64,000 bases of DNA, from assembly GCA_029392055.1 (NCBI GenBank), contig CP113928.1, positions 680,501-744,500 on the forward strand, read 5' to 3'. The stretch is from Leuconostocaceae bacterium ESL0723 (GTDB lineage Bacteria; Bacillota; Bacilli; Lactobacillales; Lactobacillaceae). The position numbers and the translations under genes were made by a program. The notes under the pieces were generated by a model. It saw nothing but the letters and a program-made list of their open reading frames with translations. It had not been told where the DNA came from and made no database searches. This document shows, piece by piece, positions 17,981 through 27,793 of this stretch (position 1 is the stretch's first letter; each line of letters begins with the position of its first letter).

Positions 17981-19339
17981 ATGAAAGAGCAGAAATTAAC
18001 CTTTAAGCAGTTAATCCTGTTGGCCTCGTTAATTTTTGGCATGTTTTTTGGGGCCGGGAACCTGATCTTCCCGGTTCAGTTAGGTCAATTAGCTGGGCAC
18101 AACTGGCTGCCAGCGGCCTTGGGATTCTTGTTAACCGGCGCCTTGGTACCGTTTTTAGCAATGCTAGCCATCAGTATCACCGGCAGCAAGAGTGTTTATG
18201 ATTTGGCCGCCCCAGTCGGGCCCTGGTTTGCTATGATTATCCTAATTGGGATTCATCTCACCTTAGGACCCCTGGTGGCCACGCCCCGCACGGCCGCAAC
18301 CGCCTTTGCCATGGGTATTAGCCCCTTAGTTAAGCCCGAATACCAGCAGATTGCCATGTTGATCTTTTCAGCGATTTTCTTTGGATTGGTCTATCTTCTA
18401 TCTGTGCGTCAGGCTGGTTTAACCAAGTGGATTGGTAAATACCTGAATCCCTTGTTCTTAATCTTTCTGGGAATTTTGTTCCTGGCGGCCTTCTTCCTGC
18501 CAATGGGTAATCTCAGTCAAGCAGTGGGGAGTGCTTATCAGCACCACGCGGCCTTTCAGGGTGTCTTAGATGGGTACAACACCATGGATGGGCTGGCCCT
18601 GCTTGGTTTTGCAGTTTCGTCAGTTTACGCTGCCCAGGCCATGGGATTCACTGGCAAGGCCGTGCCCAAGGTTTTGGCCCGGGCCGGTCTGCTAAGTATT
18701 GCCTTTGAAGCCCTGGTTTATCTGGCCTTGGTCCTGCTGGGCGTTTCTAGCCTAGGCCTCTTTAAGCCAGCTGAAAACGGCGGGGTGGCCTTTGGTCAAA
18801 TTGTTAGCCACTACGCTGGTAACCTCGGCGTGCTTCTGACCGGCGTGATTGTTACCCTAGCAGTCTTTACCACGGCCATGGGTCTGTCAGCTTCCTTTGC
18901 CCAGGACATGCACCGTGTTTTCCCTAAGATTAGCTATACTTGGTGGTTACGGGTGGTCGCCATTGGCGCCTTTGTGGTTGCCAATGCTGGTCTGACGAAC
19001 ATCGTTAAGTGGGCAGTACCCGTGTTAATGCTGCTCTACCCATACGCGCTGTCCCTGATTACTCTTGCGGTTCTAAACCGCTGGGTAAAGCAGTCACCGG
19101 TCATCTACCGGGCCACGATGCTCTTGGTAACAGTACCGGCGATTTTGGATGCCTTGTCCAGTTCCGCACTGGCACAAACTAGCTGGGTGCAGGCCTGGCA
19201 CCAAAATTACGTCCAAGTCGTGCCCTTGGCCGCTGAAGGTTTTGGCTGGTTAGTGCCAGCCTTAATTGGGGCCGCCATTGGCACGTTGATTCACTGGTAC
19301 CAGCACCGGTCGAATACGAGCCAAAATATGGGTAATTAA
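17981..19339 (+). CDS. brnQ: Branched-chain amino acid carrier BrnQ
   Basis: LIVCS-family cation symporter importing Leu, Ile and Val; 452 residues with about 12 membrane helices. The family signature near the N-terminus is visible: LILLASLIFGMFFGAGNLIFPVQLG, given here as the region around residues 9-33, followed by TPRTAATAF. ATG at 17981 follows GAGGAG at 10 nt; a GTG six codons upstream overlaps that ribosome site and is rejected. Controlled by the leader-peptide attenuator immediately upstream and followed by a terminator. Confidence 0.95.
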   Translation: MKEQKLTFKQLILLASLIFGMFFGAGNLIFPVQLGQLAGHNWLPAALGFLLTGALVPFLAMLAISITGSKSVYDLAAPVGPWFAMIILIGIHLTLGPLVATPRTAATAFAMGISPLVKPEYQQIAMLIFSAIFFGLVYLLSVRQAGLTKWIGKYLNPLFLIFLGILFLAAFFLPMGNLSQAVGSAYQHHAAFQGVLDGYNTMDGLALLGFAVSSVYAAQAMGFTGKAVPKVLARAGLLSIAFEALVYLALVLLGVSSLGLFKPAENGGVAFGQIVSHYAGNLGVLLTGVIVTLAVFTTAMGLSASFAQDMHRVFPKISYTWWLRVVAIGAFVVANAGLTNIVKWAVPVLMLLYPYALSLITLAVLNRWVKQSPVIYRATMLLVTVPAILDALSSSALAQTSWVQAWHQNYVQVVPLAAEGFGWLVPALIGAAIGTLIHWYQHRSNTSQNMGN

Positions 19340-19356
19340 TCCGATTGAGTGTAGGA

Positions 19357-19383
19357 AAGTCCGACTTGGTCGGGCTTTTTTTA
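19357..19383 (+). terminator. brnQ terminator
   Basis: AAGTCCGAC (19357-19365), loop TTG, GTCGGGCTT (19369-19377) and a T run. Confidence 0.88.
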
Positions 19384-19424
19384 TGTTAAAATTGGGTAAC
19401 AAAACAAATAAAAGGAACTGGCTT

Positions 19425-20417
19425 TTGACAGATCAAGTACAAAAAACTTTTACTTTTGACAACCTTGAACAACAGACAAAACTAACCGGGATCAACGATG
19501 AGTTGCTCCATTTAATCGAAGAGGGGCTGGAGGTCCAGCTGTTGACCCGGGGAAACCAGGTCAGCATCAGCGGTAATGAGGATGCCGCCCATCTGGCCTA
19601 CCAGGTCCTTAACCAATTAACTACCTTAGTCCGGCGCCAAATCACGGTCGCCGCTGCCGACGTCGTCAGTGCGACGACCATGGCTAAGCGGGGGACGCTG
19701 GAATACTTTACCGACCTATACGATGAGACCCTAATCCGGGATAACAAGGGGCGCCAGGTCCGAGTGAAAAACTTCGGCCAGCGCCAGTACATTCAAGCCA
19801 TTCGCAAAAGCGATGTTACCTTTGGGATTGGCCCAGCCGGAACCGGAAAAACTTTCCTGGCGGTGGTGATGGCGATTGCCGCCCTAAAACACGGTGATGT
19901 TGAGCGGATTATTATTACCCGACCAGCCGTGGAAGCCGGTGAGTCTCTAGGATTTTTGCCTGGTGACTTAAAGGAAAAGGTTGATCCCTACATGCGACCA
20001 ATCTACGATGCCATGAATACCCTCGTTGGTAGCGAACACACCCAGCGCCTGATGGAGCGGGGCGTGATTGAAATTGCACCCCTGGCTTACATGCGTGGTC
20101 GGACCTTAGACGATGCCTTTATCATCTTAGATGAGGCCCAGAACACGACTAACCAGCAGATGAAGATGTTTTTGACGCGGTTAGGCTTTGGCTCCAAGAT
20201 GGTAGTCAATGGGGATATTTCCCAGATTGACCTGCCCCGGGGGGCCAAGTCGGGTCTGATTGCCGCCCAGCGGATTTTGAAAAACGTGGACCACATCGAC
20301 TTTATTAACTTCAACAGCGGCGACGTTGTCCGTCACCCAGTTGTGGGACAAATCGTCAACGCCTATGAGCAGGCGGATGCCCGCTTGAATGCGCTCAAAG
20401 AGGAGCAAAAGAAGTAA
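19425..20417 (+). CDS. phoH: PhoH family ATPase
   Basis: PhoH-like nucleotide-binding protein of 330 residues, probably linked to RNA metabolism. N-terminal KH-like region, then Walker A GPAGTGKT and a Walker B-like FIILDEAQNTT. I choose the TTG at 19425 as start: AAAGGA (19411-19416) lies 8 nt upstream and the N-terminus matches the family. The ATG at 19383 lies in the T run of the previous terminator and has no ribosome site. It is first gene of phoH-ybeY-dgkA-era-recO, a conserved Firmicutes cluster, and overlaps ybeY by 1 bp. Confidence 0.92.
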   Translation: MTDQVQKTFTFDNLEQQTKLTGINDELLHLIEEGLEVQLLTRGNQVSISGNEDAAHLAYQVLNQLTTLVRRQITVAAADVVSATTMAKRGTLEYFTDLYDETLIRDNKGRQVRVKNFGQRQYIQAIRKSDVTFGIGPAGTGKTFLAVVMAIAALKHGDVERIIITRPAVEAGESLGFLPGDLKEKVDPYMRPIYDAMNTLVGSEHTQRLMERGVIEIAPLAYMRGRTLDDAFIILDEAQNTTNQQMKMFLTRLGFGSKMVVNGDISQIDLPRGAKSGLIAAQRILKNVDHIDFINFNSGDVVRHPVVGQIVNAYEQADARLNALKEEQKK

Positions 20418-20899
20418 TGGATTTAATCTTAATTGACCACACTGAAGATGGGGTCAGTCCCTACCACCAGGACTTGGTAACCAGTGTTTTGGACTATGCT
20501 GGTCGTTATTTAGAACTGCCGGACAACACCGAGATGTCGGTGACCTTCATGAACAATGACGAGATTCACCGTTACAACCGGGAATACCGTAACATTGATA
20601 AGCCGACGGATGTGATTAGCTTTGCCATTGAAGATGACAGTGATGATCTGCCTATTTTGCCCGATGAGGAAATGGACGAGGAAATAGCTAAAAACATCGG
20701 TGATATCCTAGTCTCAGTTGATATTATTGCCAGTCAGGCCGAATATCTAGGCCACAGTTATGAACGAGAATTGGGCTTTTTGGTGGTCCATGGCTTCTTG
20801 CACTTAAACGGCTATGACCACATGTTGGGACCAGCCGAAGAAAAGGAAATGTTTGACCTGCAGCGAAGGATTTTAGATGACTATGGACTCAAAAGATAA
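20417..20899 (+). CDS. ybeY: Endoribonuclease YbeY
   Basis: Zinc endoribonuclease of 160 residues that acts in 16S rRNA 3'-end maturation and ribosome quality control. The metal motif HGFLHLNGYDH is complete near residue 130, and RNIDKPTDVISFAI precedes it. The start overlaps the phoH stop by 1 bp, and the end overlaps dgkA by 23 bp. Confidence 0.96.
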   Translation: MDLILIDHTEDGVSPYHQDLVTSVLDYAGRYLELPDNTEMSVTFMNNDEIHRYNREYRNIDKPTDVISFAIEDDSDDLPILPDEEMDEEIAKNIGDILVSVDIIASQAEYLGHSYERELGFLVVHGFLHLNGYDHMLGPAEEKEMFDLQRRILDDYGLKR

Positions 20900-21350
20900 G
20901 GACCAGGGCCAAACAGAAACGCATCAAGTCACGCGTAACCGAACCTTTTGGCGGGCCAGTTACAATGCCTTACATGGGGTCTGGTCGGTCCTAGTCCGCG
21001 AGCGCAACATGCGCATCCACATCGTGATTGCCTTTGTAGTCTTACTGGCTGGCCTGCACTTTGGCCTCAACCGGGCCGACTGGCTCTGGGTAACCATTGG
21101 GGTTTTCTTGGCCATCTACAGCGAGTTTTTAAATACCATCATCGAATCGGTGGTGGATTTAATTGTCGGTGACCGTTACGAGCCCTTGGCCGGTCTGGCC
21201 AAGGATGTTGCGGCTGGCCTGGTATTGGTGGCGGTCGGCTTTGAGCTGATTATCCTGCTGATTATTTTCCAACCCTATATTTGGCGGGAACTGGGGATTG
21301 TGACCCATTTCTCCGAATACTTTCATCATTTTAGAGGACTAATCTTATGA
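20877..21350 (+). CDS. dgkA: Diacylglycerol/undecaprenol kinase family protein
   Basis: Small integral membrane kinase of 157 residues with three membrane helices. The catalytic signature is visible in [13 protein letters not shown] followed by [16 protein letters not shown]. In Gram-positive bacteria this family phosphorylates undecaprenol for cell-wall lipid recycling. An N-terminal polar tail of about 20 residues precedes the core. ATG at 20877 has GAAGGA 6 nt upstream; a second ATG follows at 20883. It overlaps era by 4 bp. Confidence 0.92.
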   Translation: MTMDSKDKDQGQTETHQVTRNRTFWRASYNALHGVWSVLVRERNMRIHIVIAFVVLLAGLHFGLNRADWLWVTIGVFLAIYSEFLNTIIESVVDLIVGDRYEPLAGLAKDVAAGLVLVAVGFELIILLIIFQPYIWRELGIVTHFSEYFHHFRGLIL

Positions 21351-22255
21351 CCACGGAATTCAAATCAGGCTTCGTTGCCATTATTGGCCGGCCCAACGTG
21401 GGTAAGTCGACCCTGCTAAACCGGATTGTTGGTGAAAAAATTGCCATCATGTCCGACAAGGCCCAGACCACCCGGAATAAAATTCAAGGAATTTACACCA
21501 CCAAAGAGGCCCAGGTGGTCTTTATCGACACGCCCGGGGTTCACAAACCTAAGAACTCTCTGGGTGACTTTATGGTTAAATCGGCCTTTTCAGCCCTGCG
21601 TGAGGCTGATGCCGTTTGGTTTGTGGTCGATGCCAGCAAGCCGCGTGGTGCCGGTGATAACTTTATTATCCAGCGCCTCAAAGAAATTCAAGACACGCCG
21701 ATTTACCTGATCATCAACAAGGTTGATTTGATTGGTAAGGACCAGCTCTTTGAAGTGATTAATTCTTATCAGACCGATGCCCCAGACTGGGCAGAGGTTT
21801 TCCCAATTTCAGCGACTGAAGGCGACAATGTGCCTGAGCTGTTGGAGAACGTGGTCAGCCACTTAAAGCCTGGTCCGCAGTACTTTGATGCTGACCAGCT
21901 AACTGACCACCCGGAACGCTTTGTCATTGGCGAACTTATTCGGGAAAAGGTTCTACAGTTAACGCAACAGGAAGTGCCACATTCGGTGGCCGTGGTGATT
22001 GATAATATTGAACGGGGTGATGATGACCGCCTGCTGATTCAGGCCTCCATTATCGTTGAGCGCCCAACTCAGAAAAACATTATCATCGGTAAACAGGGTC
22101 GGATGATCAAACAAATTGGCACTCGGGCCCGCAAGGACATTGAACACTTGCTAGGTAGCCCGGTTTATCTGGAAACCTGGGTGAAGGTTGAGCCAAACTG
22201 GCGTGACCGGCCCCAAGCCTTGCAGAGTCTGGGTTACCGACCTGAAGATTACTAA
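21347..22255 (+). CDS. era: GTPase Era
   Basis: Ribosome assembly GTPase that binds the 3' end of 16S rRNA; 302 residues. G1 GRPNVGKS, G3 DTPGVHKP, G4 NKVD, then a C-terminal KH domain with [13 protein letters not shown]. The start overlaps the dgkA stop (ATGA). recO follows after 24 bp. Confidence 0.97.
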   Translation: MTTEFKSGFVAIIGRPNVGKSTLLNRIVGEKIAIMSDKAQTTRNKIQGIYTTKEAQVVFIDTPGVHKPKNSLGDFMVKSAFSALREADAVWFVVDASKPRGAGDNFIIQRLKEIQDTPIYLIINKVDLIGKDQLFEVINSYQTDAPDWAEVFPISATEGDNVPELLENVVSHLKPGPQYFDADQLTDHPERFVIGELIREKVLQLTQQEVPHSVAVVIDNIERGDDDRLLIQASIIVERPTQKNIIIGKQGRMIKQIGTRARKDIEHLLGSPVYLETWVKVEPNWRDRPQALQSLGYRPEDY

Positions 22256-22279
22256 GCAAAGTGCCAGTGGGGAGGGGAC

Positions 22280-23068
22280 ATGGCCATTATTAATGGAATT
22301 GTGTTGTATACCCGCCCTTACCGGGATAACGACCTCCTGGTTCGCATGTTGACCGAGGAACGAGGTCTATATACCTTCTTGGCTCGTGGGGCTAAGCGGC
22401 CCAAGTCCAACCTGGCGGCTGGGACCCAGCCCTTTAGCCGCCTAAGTTTTATTGGTAACTGGTCTAAGAAACCACAGGGTCTGGGCTTTATGAATGATAT
22501 CCAAAGTCAGCAGAGTGCCAGTGCGCTGACTGCCGATATCGAGGTCAGTGCCTATGCTGCCCTGATTGCCAAGCTTTTGGACCAGAGTTTTGAAGAAGGG
22601 CAACCGGTACCGGCGTGGTACCAGCAGTTTAACTTGGCCCTGGATAAATTAGCCCAGGGCGTTGACCCGCAGGTAATTGCCAATATTTTTGAAATTCAGC
22701 TCTTGGGGCCCCTTGGCGTGGCACCTAACTGGCGGGCTGATCCGATTGACGGGCACATGGAAGGCCAGTTTGATTATTCGGAAAAATATAATGGTATTCT
22801 TGGTGCCGAACACTATGGTCTGGATGAGAATCGGCTGAACCTCGATCAAAAAACGGTTTATTACCTCCGCCTGTTTAGCACGATTTCCTTGGAACAGCTG
22901 GGGAAGGTTAAGCTTAGCCCGGCGACAAAGCGGGGCCTCCAGCGGGTGATTGACTATATCTACGAAAAGCAGGTTGGTCTGGTACCTAAGGAAAAGACCT
23001 TTATTAACAAAATGCATGCCTGGCAGCAGAGTGCCGGACAATTACTAGAAAAAGGACGCTCATCATGA
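22280..23068 (+). CDS. recO: DNA repair protein RecO
   Basis: Recombination mediator that helps load RecA onto SSB-coated DNA. 262 residues with an N-terminal OB fold (GIVLYTRPYRDNDLLVRMLTEE) and a helical C-terminal domain. No zinc-finger cysteines are visible, as in some Firmicutes RecO. ATG at 22280 follows GGAGGGG. It overlaps the asparaginase gene by 4 bp. Confidence 0.93.
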   Translation: MAIINGIVLYTRPYRDNDLLVRMLTEERGLYTFLARGAKRPKSNLAAGTQPFSRLSFIGNWSKKPQGLGFMNDIQSQQSASALTADIEVSAYAALIAKLLDQSFEEGQPVPAWYQQFNLALDKLAQGVDPQVIANIFEIQLLGPLGVAPNWRADPIDGHMEGQFDYSEKYNGILGAEHYGLDENRLNLDQKTVYYLRLFSTISLEQLGKVKLSPATKRGLQRVIDYIYEKQVGLVPKEKTFINKMHAWQQSAGQLLEKGRSS

Positions 23069-24027
23069 AAAACATCCTGGTCTTACACACGGGGGGCACA
23101 ATTGCCATGCACGCCGACGCTGACGGCGATGTGGAAACTGGTCCGGACAATCCCCTTAACCAGGCTGATTTTAGCCTGCCTGATGTCCAGTTAACGGTTG
23201 AAAATATTTTTAACCTGCCCAGTGAATACATTGGTCCGGAGCATATGTTGCAAATCCAGCAGCGGATTCTAGCCGCTCAAGGGCAGGTTGATGGGGTCGT
23301 GATTACCCATGGGACCGACACCTTGGAAGAGACGGCCTATTTCTTGGACAACACCTTGGACGTGGACTTTCCAATCGCCATGACTGGGGCGATGCGGTCA
23401 GCCAATGAGCTGGGGTCCGATGGCCTCTATAATTACCAGACTGCGCTGCGCGTGGCAGCTGACGATCAGTCTGCTAACCGTGGGGTTCTGGTGGTGATGA
23501 ACGATGAAATTCATGCCGCCCGCTTTGTGACCAAAACCCACACGACCAACGTGGCTACCTTTGCCTCACCGGTTAGTGGGACCATGGGTCTCATCACCAA
23601 ACGGCGGATTATCTATCTTTACGACCTGGTGCCGGGGAAAACCTTTCCCATCCAGGCCGTTAGTAAGAACATTCCGGTCCTCAAGGCCTATGCTGGCATG
23701 AACGGCCAATTGCTGGAGTTGCTAGCCGCAACCGGCATTGACGGACTGGTGATTGAGGCCCTTGGGGCTGGAAACCTAGGCCAGGAAGCAGCCTTGGGGG
23801 TCCAACACCTGCTCAACCGCCAGATTCCAGTTGTGATTGTTTCCCGTAGTTTTAATGGGATTGCCGAACCGGTCTACGATTACCTAGGTGGCGGGACCCA
23901 GTTAGAGAAGGCTGGTGCCATTTTTGCCGCCAGTATTAACGGGCAAAAGGCCCGCTTAAAGCTGTTAATCGGGCTTGAAAATCACCTGAACAAATCTGCT
24001 CTTAACGATTATTTACATCAATTTTAA
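23065..24027 (+). CDS. ansA: L-asparaginase, type I (cytoplasmic)
   Basis: Hydrolyses asparagine to aspartate and ammonia. 320 residues without signal peptide. The first catalytic Thr lies in LHTGGTIA, the second in THGTDTLEE; the catalytic Lys region follows in MTGAMRSANELGSDG. It overlaps recO by 4 bp and closes the operon before a strong terminator. Aspartokinase is encoded convergently just downstream, so aspartate supply and use are neighbours here. Confidence 0.93.
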   Translation: MKNILVLHTGGTIAMHADADGDVETGPDNPLNQADFSLPDVQLTVENIFNLPSEYIGPEHMLQIQQRILAAQGQVDGVVITHGTDTLEETAYFLDNTLDVDFPIAMTGAMRSANELGSDGLYNYQTALRVAADDQSANRGVLVVMNDEIHAARFVTKTHTTNVATFASPVSGTMGLITKRRIIYLYDLVPGKTFPIQAVSKNIPVLKAYAGMNGQLLELLAATGIDGLVIEALGAGNLGQEAALGVQHLLNRQIPVVIVSRSFNGIAEPVYDYLGGGTQLEKAGAIFAASINGQKARLKLLIGLENHLNKSALNDYLHQF

Positions 24028-24056
24028 AAGGACGTCGAATTTTTCGACGTCCTTTT
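24026..24056. terminator. Bidirectional terminator between asparaginase and aspartokinase genes
   Basis: A 14-bp perfect stem (24026-24039 with 24043-24056), loop TTT, with A and T runs on both sides. Confidence 0.93.
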
Positions 24057-24068
24057 TAGTAGTTTAAA

Positions 24069-25424
24069 TTATTCAAAAATGTTCTGGTAAATGGCCTTGA
24101 CCGCTAGGTCAGAATCCTTCGGTTTTACGCCGAGCATAATGGAAATTTCGCTGGCGCCCTGGTTGACCATCTGCAGGCTAATGCCGTTTTCCTTCAGTGG
24201 GGTAACAATATCAGTTAAGGCACCAACCCGGTCGCGCATGCCTTCGCCGACCACCATGATAATGGTGTAACTGGGAATCCAGTTGAGAACATCGGGCTTG
24301 ATGGTGTCTTGAATATCACGCAAGACCGCGTCAACCTGTTCCTGGTTAACCAGGGTCTTATCGATGATAATCGTCAAATCATCGATTCCCGATGGCATAT
24401 GTTCATAGGAAACCTGGTAACGCTTCAAGATTTCCAGAATACGAAGGGTAAAGCCGACTTCCTTGTTTAAGAGGTAGTGGTGAAGGTAGATAGCCGCAAA
24501 ACGATCGGAATTAGCAATTCCAGTCACTGGCCGGATATTTTTCAATTCACTGGCCGGCACAATCATAGTCCCTGGATCCTCGGGCCGGTTGGTATTTTTA
24601 ATGTTGATACGAACCCGACCCTCAATGGCTGGGATGATGGCTTCATCATGGAAAACCGCAAAGCCGGCATAGGAAAGTTCCCGCATTTCATCGTAGGTCA
24701 TCTCAGTGATGGCGGCGGGGTGGGGGATAATCTTAGGATTTACGGCGTAGATGGCACTAACATCAGTGAAGTTTTCGTAGAGATCCGCTGATAGACCCCG
24801 GGCTAAGATGGCGCCGGTGATATCAGAACCACCCCGGGAGAAGGTCGCGATGTCACCCCGTTCCGTATAGCCAAAGAAACCAGGCACAATCAACCGCTCA
24901 CCGACCGTTAGTTCAAACTTGGCCATTTCCTTGTAAGATTCTTCCAGAAGGGTTGCGGCACGAGGGTTATCATCAACTAAGAAACCAAGCTCCTTTGGGT
25001 CAACAAAGCGGGCCGGCGTACCCAAGAAGTTAAAGACCTTGGCCACCAACTGGGCGTTTAAGAACTCACCGTGAGCAGCAAAGGCAGCGTAGAGATAGTC
25101 AAAAGTCCGGTAATGGTGCCGGGCCAGGTGGTCGATTTGGGCATTGATGTCATCCATGTCCTCGGCCGGCAGGCCAAAGTGGTCAGCAATGGCTTGGTAG
25201 CGGGCCTTAATCGCCGCCACCACTTCAGTCGGGTCATTATCTAAGATCACGGCATTGGCGTAATCAATCATCAGGTCAGTAATTTTAATGTCGTCGTCAA
25301 AGCGCTTTCCTGGCGCTGAAACTACGATGACTTGTCGGTCATCGTCAGCGCGTACAATGTCGTAAACCCGTTGTAATTGCTGGCCATCAGCTAATGACGA
25401 GCCACCAAATTTTGCCACTTTCAT
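24069..25424 (-). CDS. Aspartate kinase
   Basis: Phosphorylates aspartate, the first step toward threonine, methionine and lysine. 451 residues: kinase domain starting VAKFGGSSLAD, FSRGGSDITGA, and paired C-terminal ACT domains that usually bind an amino acid inhibitor. ATG at 25424 has AAGGAG upstream. It is third gene of a minus-strand hom-thrB-aspartokinase unit, so it is probably the threonine-pathway isozyme, and feedback control by threonine is inferred from context only. Confidence 0.94.
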   Translation of the reverse strand: MKVAKFGGSSLADGQQLQRVYDIVRADDDRQVIVVSAPGKRFDDDIKITDLMIDYANAVILDNDPTEVVAAIKARYQAIADHFGLPAEDMDDINAQIDHLARHHYRTFDYLYAAFAAHGEFLNAQLVAKVFNFLGTPARFVDPKELGFLVDDNPRAATLLEESYKEMAKFELTVGERLIVPGFFGYTERGDIATFSRGGSDITGAILARGLSADLYENFTDVSAIYAVNPKIIPHPAAITEMTYDEMRELSYAGFAVFHDEAIIPAIEGRVRINIKNTNRPEDPGTMIVPASELKNIRPVTGIANSDRFAAIYLHHYLLNKEVGFTLRILEILKRYQVSYEHMPSGIDDLTIIIDKTLVNQEQVDAVLRDIQDTIKPDVLNWIPSYTIIMVVGEGMRDRVGALTDIVTPLKENGISLQMVNQGASEISIMLGVKPKDSDLAVKAIYQNIFE

Positions 25425-25447
25425 TCCTAATTTCTCCTTGCTAATCC

Positions 25448-26323
25448 TTAGTCAGTTGTAACGGTGAGACCCCATTGGTCGATAGTCAAAGCCACCAGTT
25501 CTCCTGGTAACTTTAGGGGCGCCAAGCCACTTTCTAGCTGTGCCACGCCACCTTCGGGTAGCATTGTGGCCACCGTTGGGCCAGCCCCTGACAGGTAGGT
25601 TCCCTGGAAGCCTAAGTCATGGGCGATTTGGCGAATCTGGCCGAGTTCTGGTACTAGGTGGGCCCGGGCAGCTTCATGGAACTGATCCTGGCCAACTAGG
25701 GTCAGGGCCTGGTCCAATTTATTACTGTTAAAACTAGCAACTAAGACATTGCTGATGGCACTGGCTTTAACCGCCTGTTTGAAGTCCATTTCCTGAGGCA
25801 GAGCTGCGCGCGCGTCAGCGGTTTTAACTGCGTAAGGCGGAATGTAAGTCAGGACTCGCAGGCTATCCGGAATGGTTATTGGTGCGTGGGCCACCTGGCT
25901 GCCATCATAATAAGCCGCGACGGCACCGCCAAAGAGGGCCGGGGCCACGTTGTCAGGATGTCCTTCTAATTCGGTTGCTTTCAACAGAATCTGGTCATCG
26001 TCCAATCCTAAATCAGCCAGCTCATTAGCTAGGGCTAGCCCAGCCAAGATCGCCGCCGATGAGGAACCTAAGCCGCGGGCAAAGGGAATATCGGAACTAA
26101 TGTGCAGTTGGTGAGGGGTTAGATTAGGGGCTAACTGCTTGGCCACCTTAATGATGTAGTTATCACCATCAGTTGGCACGTCAAGCCCGAAGGGATGGTC
26201 AATTTGCCAATCATCGCTAGCATCGAGCACCGTTAGGGTCAAATAACGGCTAAGGGCGACACCCAGGGAATCAAAACCGGGGCCTAAGTTAGCACTGGTG
26301 GCTGGAACTTTAATTTTAAGCAT
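25448..26323 (-). CDS. thrB: Homoserine kinase
   Basis: GHMP kinase of 291 residues converting homoserine to O-phosphohomoserine. The ATP loop PFARGLGSSSAAI is intact, and the N-terminus VPATSANLGPGFDSLG and late GTYLSGAGPT are typical. The start overlaps the hom stop by 8 bp. Confidence 0.96.
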   Translation of the reverse strand: MLKIKVPATSANLGPGFDSLGVALSRYLTLTVLDASDDWQIDHPFGLDVPTDGDNYIIKVAKQLAPNLTPHQLHISSDIPFARGLGSSSAAILAGLALANELADLGLDDDQILLKATELEGHPDNVAPALFGGAVAAYYDGSQVAHAPITIPDSLRVLTYIPPYAVKTADARAALPQEMDFKQAVKASAISNVLVASFNSNKLDQALTLVGQDQFHEAARAHLVPELGQIRQIAHDLGFQGTYLSGAGPTVATMLPEGGVAQLESGLAPLKLPGELVALTIDQWGLTVTTD

Positions 26324-27653
26324 TGAAAATCTTATACTCCGACTTTAGTTGGATTTGCTGGTGGGTTTCGAGTTCGGCCTTTAAAGCCTCGACCTGGGTG
26401 GCCGTGATTGGCTGGGTGTGCACGTAGAAACGCAGCACCTGGTCACTAGAATTCAAAATTTCATCCTGCCCGACCAGTTCAATTTGGTTATCGGCCAGGG
26501 CCGTCAGCAGTTGCTGGCGGTTACCTTCGTTATTCGCTAGTTCAAAGGTCAAAAAGCGGGCAACTTGGGCATACTTGCCAGCGGTTACCACTCCTAAGTC
26601 ACTGCGCTTGCGGTTAAAGGGCTTTCCCAAAAGTGGGGTATTGCGGTAATCCAGGTAGCGCATCAAGTCTGCTACGACCGCATTAGCGGTTGGCAGTTGG
26701 CCGGCACCTGGGCCAGCCAAGGTGGTCTGATCCCCAAAGCGACTTTCAATGAGGACGGCGTTGTTTTCATTACGGATGGCCGCCAGGGAAAGTTCCTGGC
26801 TAACCAGGTAGGGCGCCACTTCTAAGCTAATGGCACTTTGTCCTTCAACTAGGCGGGCCAGTCCCAGGAGTTTTAGCTGGTAACCGGACTTTGATGACTT
26901 CAGGCCGGGTAACTGGCTAATCAGGTGAATCTCTTTCATCTGCTCATTGGTTACCTGGCGGATACCGGTTAGGCTAACCTGATCCATCTTAGGTTGCACC
27001 CCGAAGGCAAAGTCAGCCAAAATCATTAATTTGTAGGCTGCGTCGAGCCCGTCCACGTCGTTAGTGGGGTCACTTTCGGCAAAGCCCTTCTCCTGGGCGA
27101 GCTTCAAAGCCCGCTCATAGGAAAAATCCATGTTGGCCAGGTCGGTCATCTGGGTCAGGATAAAGTTACTGGTCCCATTGATGATGCCAGCTACACCGGT
27201 AACCTGGTCAGCGGCAAAGCTAGTTGATAGGGTATTTAAAATTGGGATACCACCGGCAACGGCGGCTTCATAGTACAGGGCTTGGCCGTGTTCTTGGGCC
27301 AGCTTAATGAGGGCCGGACCACGCAAAGCCATCAAGTCCTTGTTGGCAGTAATGACGCTCTTGTCAGCTTCAAGTGCCTGACGGATGATGGATTCTGCGG
27401 CATCAATGGTACCCATCGTTTCAATGACCACGTTGATTTCAGGGTCAGTTAAGATATCGTCTGGCTGATTGCTTAGGCCAAAGTCAGCCCAGTCGGGCAA
27501 CTGCTGGCGGTACTTTTCAACGTTACGGACCACAACCTGTTTAATAATGGGAGTTTGATCGTATTCTTGCTGAATTTGATTTGCGCTGTCGTGGAGGATT
27601 TGTGCGACCCCAGAACCGACCGTTCCTAGACCAAATAGACCAATTTTTACCAC
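26316..27653 (-). CDS. hom: Homoserine dehydrogenase
   Basis: Reduces aspartate semialdehyde to homoserine. 445 residues: N-terminal Rossmann fold (IGLFGLGTVGSG), catalytic domain with AAVAGGIPI and GIINGTSNFIL, and the Asp/Lys region FAESDPTNDVDGLDAAYK, then a C-terminal ACT domain. The start is a GTG at 27653 with AAAGGAG 8 nt upstream. It heads the operon divergent from thrC. Confidence 0.95.
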   Translation of the reverse strand: MVKIGLFGLGTVGSGVAQILHDSANQIQQEYDQTPIIKQVVVRNVEKYRQQLPDWADFGLSNQPDDILTDPEINVVIETMGTIDAAESIIRQALEADKSVITANKDLMALRGPALIKLAQEHGQALYYEAAVAGGIPILNTLSTSFAADQVTGVAGIINGTSNFILTQMTDLANMDFSYERALKLAQEKGFAESDPTNDVDGLDAAYKLMILADFAFGVQPKMDQVSLTGIRQVTNEQMKEIHLISQLPGLKSSKSGYQLKLLGLARLVEGQSAISLEVAPYLVSQELSLAAIRNENNAVLIESRFGDQTTLAGPGAGQLPTANAVVADLMRYLDYRNTPLLGKPFNRKRSDLGVVTAGKYAQVARFLTFELANNEGNRQQLLTALADNQIELVGQDEILNSSDQVLRFYVHTQPITATQVEALKAELETHQQIQLKSEYKIFNA

Positions 27654-27731
27654 CGTGAAAACTCCTTTAATCCTAGTTGTGTCAAGTTATAATGATTCTA
27701 TCACTGTGCTCCCCAAAACAAAATAGTCTGT

Positions 27732-27737
27732 TATAAT
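27732..27737 (+). promoter_or_regulatory. Candidate -10 for thrC
   Basis: TATAAT lies 57 bp before the thrC start within the 140-bp divergent region. A second TATAAT occurs at 27688-27693. No convincing -35 element is visible for either. Confidence 0.4.
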
Positions 27738-27753
27738 AAAACCAACAAAAATG

Positions 27754-27773
27754 GGCTGGAGTCAGCCTTTTTA
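27754..27773 (+). terminator. Terminator-like hairpin in the thrC leader
   Basis: GGCTG (27754-27758), loop GAGT, CAGCC (27763-27767) followed by a T run. It lies between the candidate -10 and the thrC ribosome site, so it could act as an attenuator. The stem is short. Confidence 0.4.
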
Positions 27774-27793
27774 AATTAGAGGAGTGGTTTTTC

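Noticed and set aside
19383-19424. ATG start for phoH
   Set aside because: It lies in the terminator T run without a ribosome site; TTG at 19425 has AAAGGA at 8 nt.
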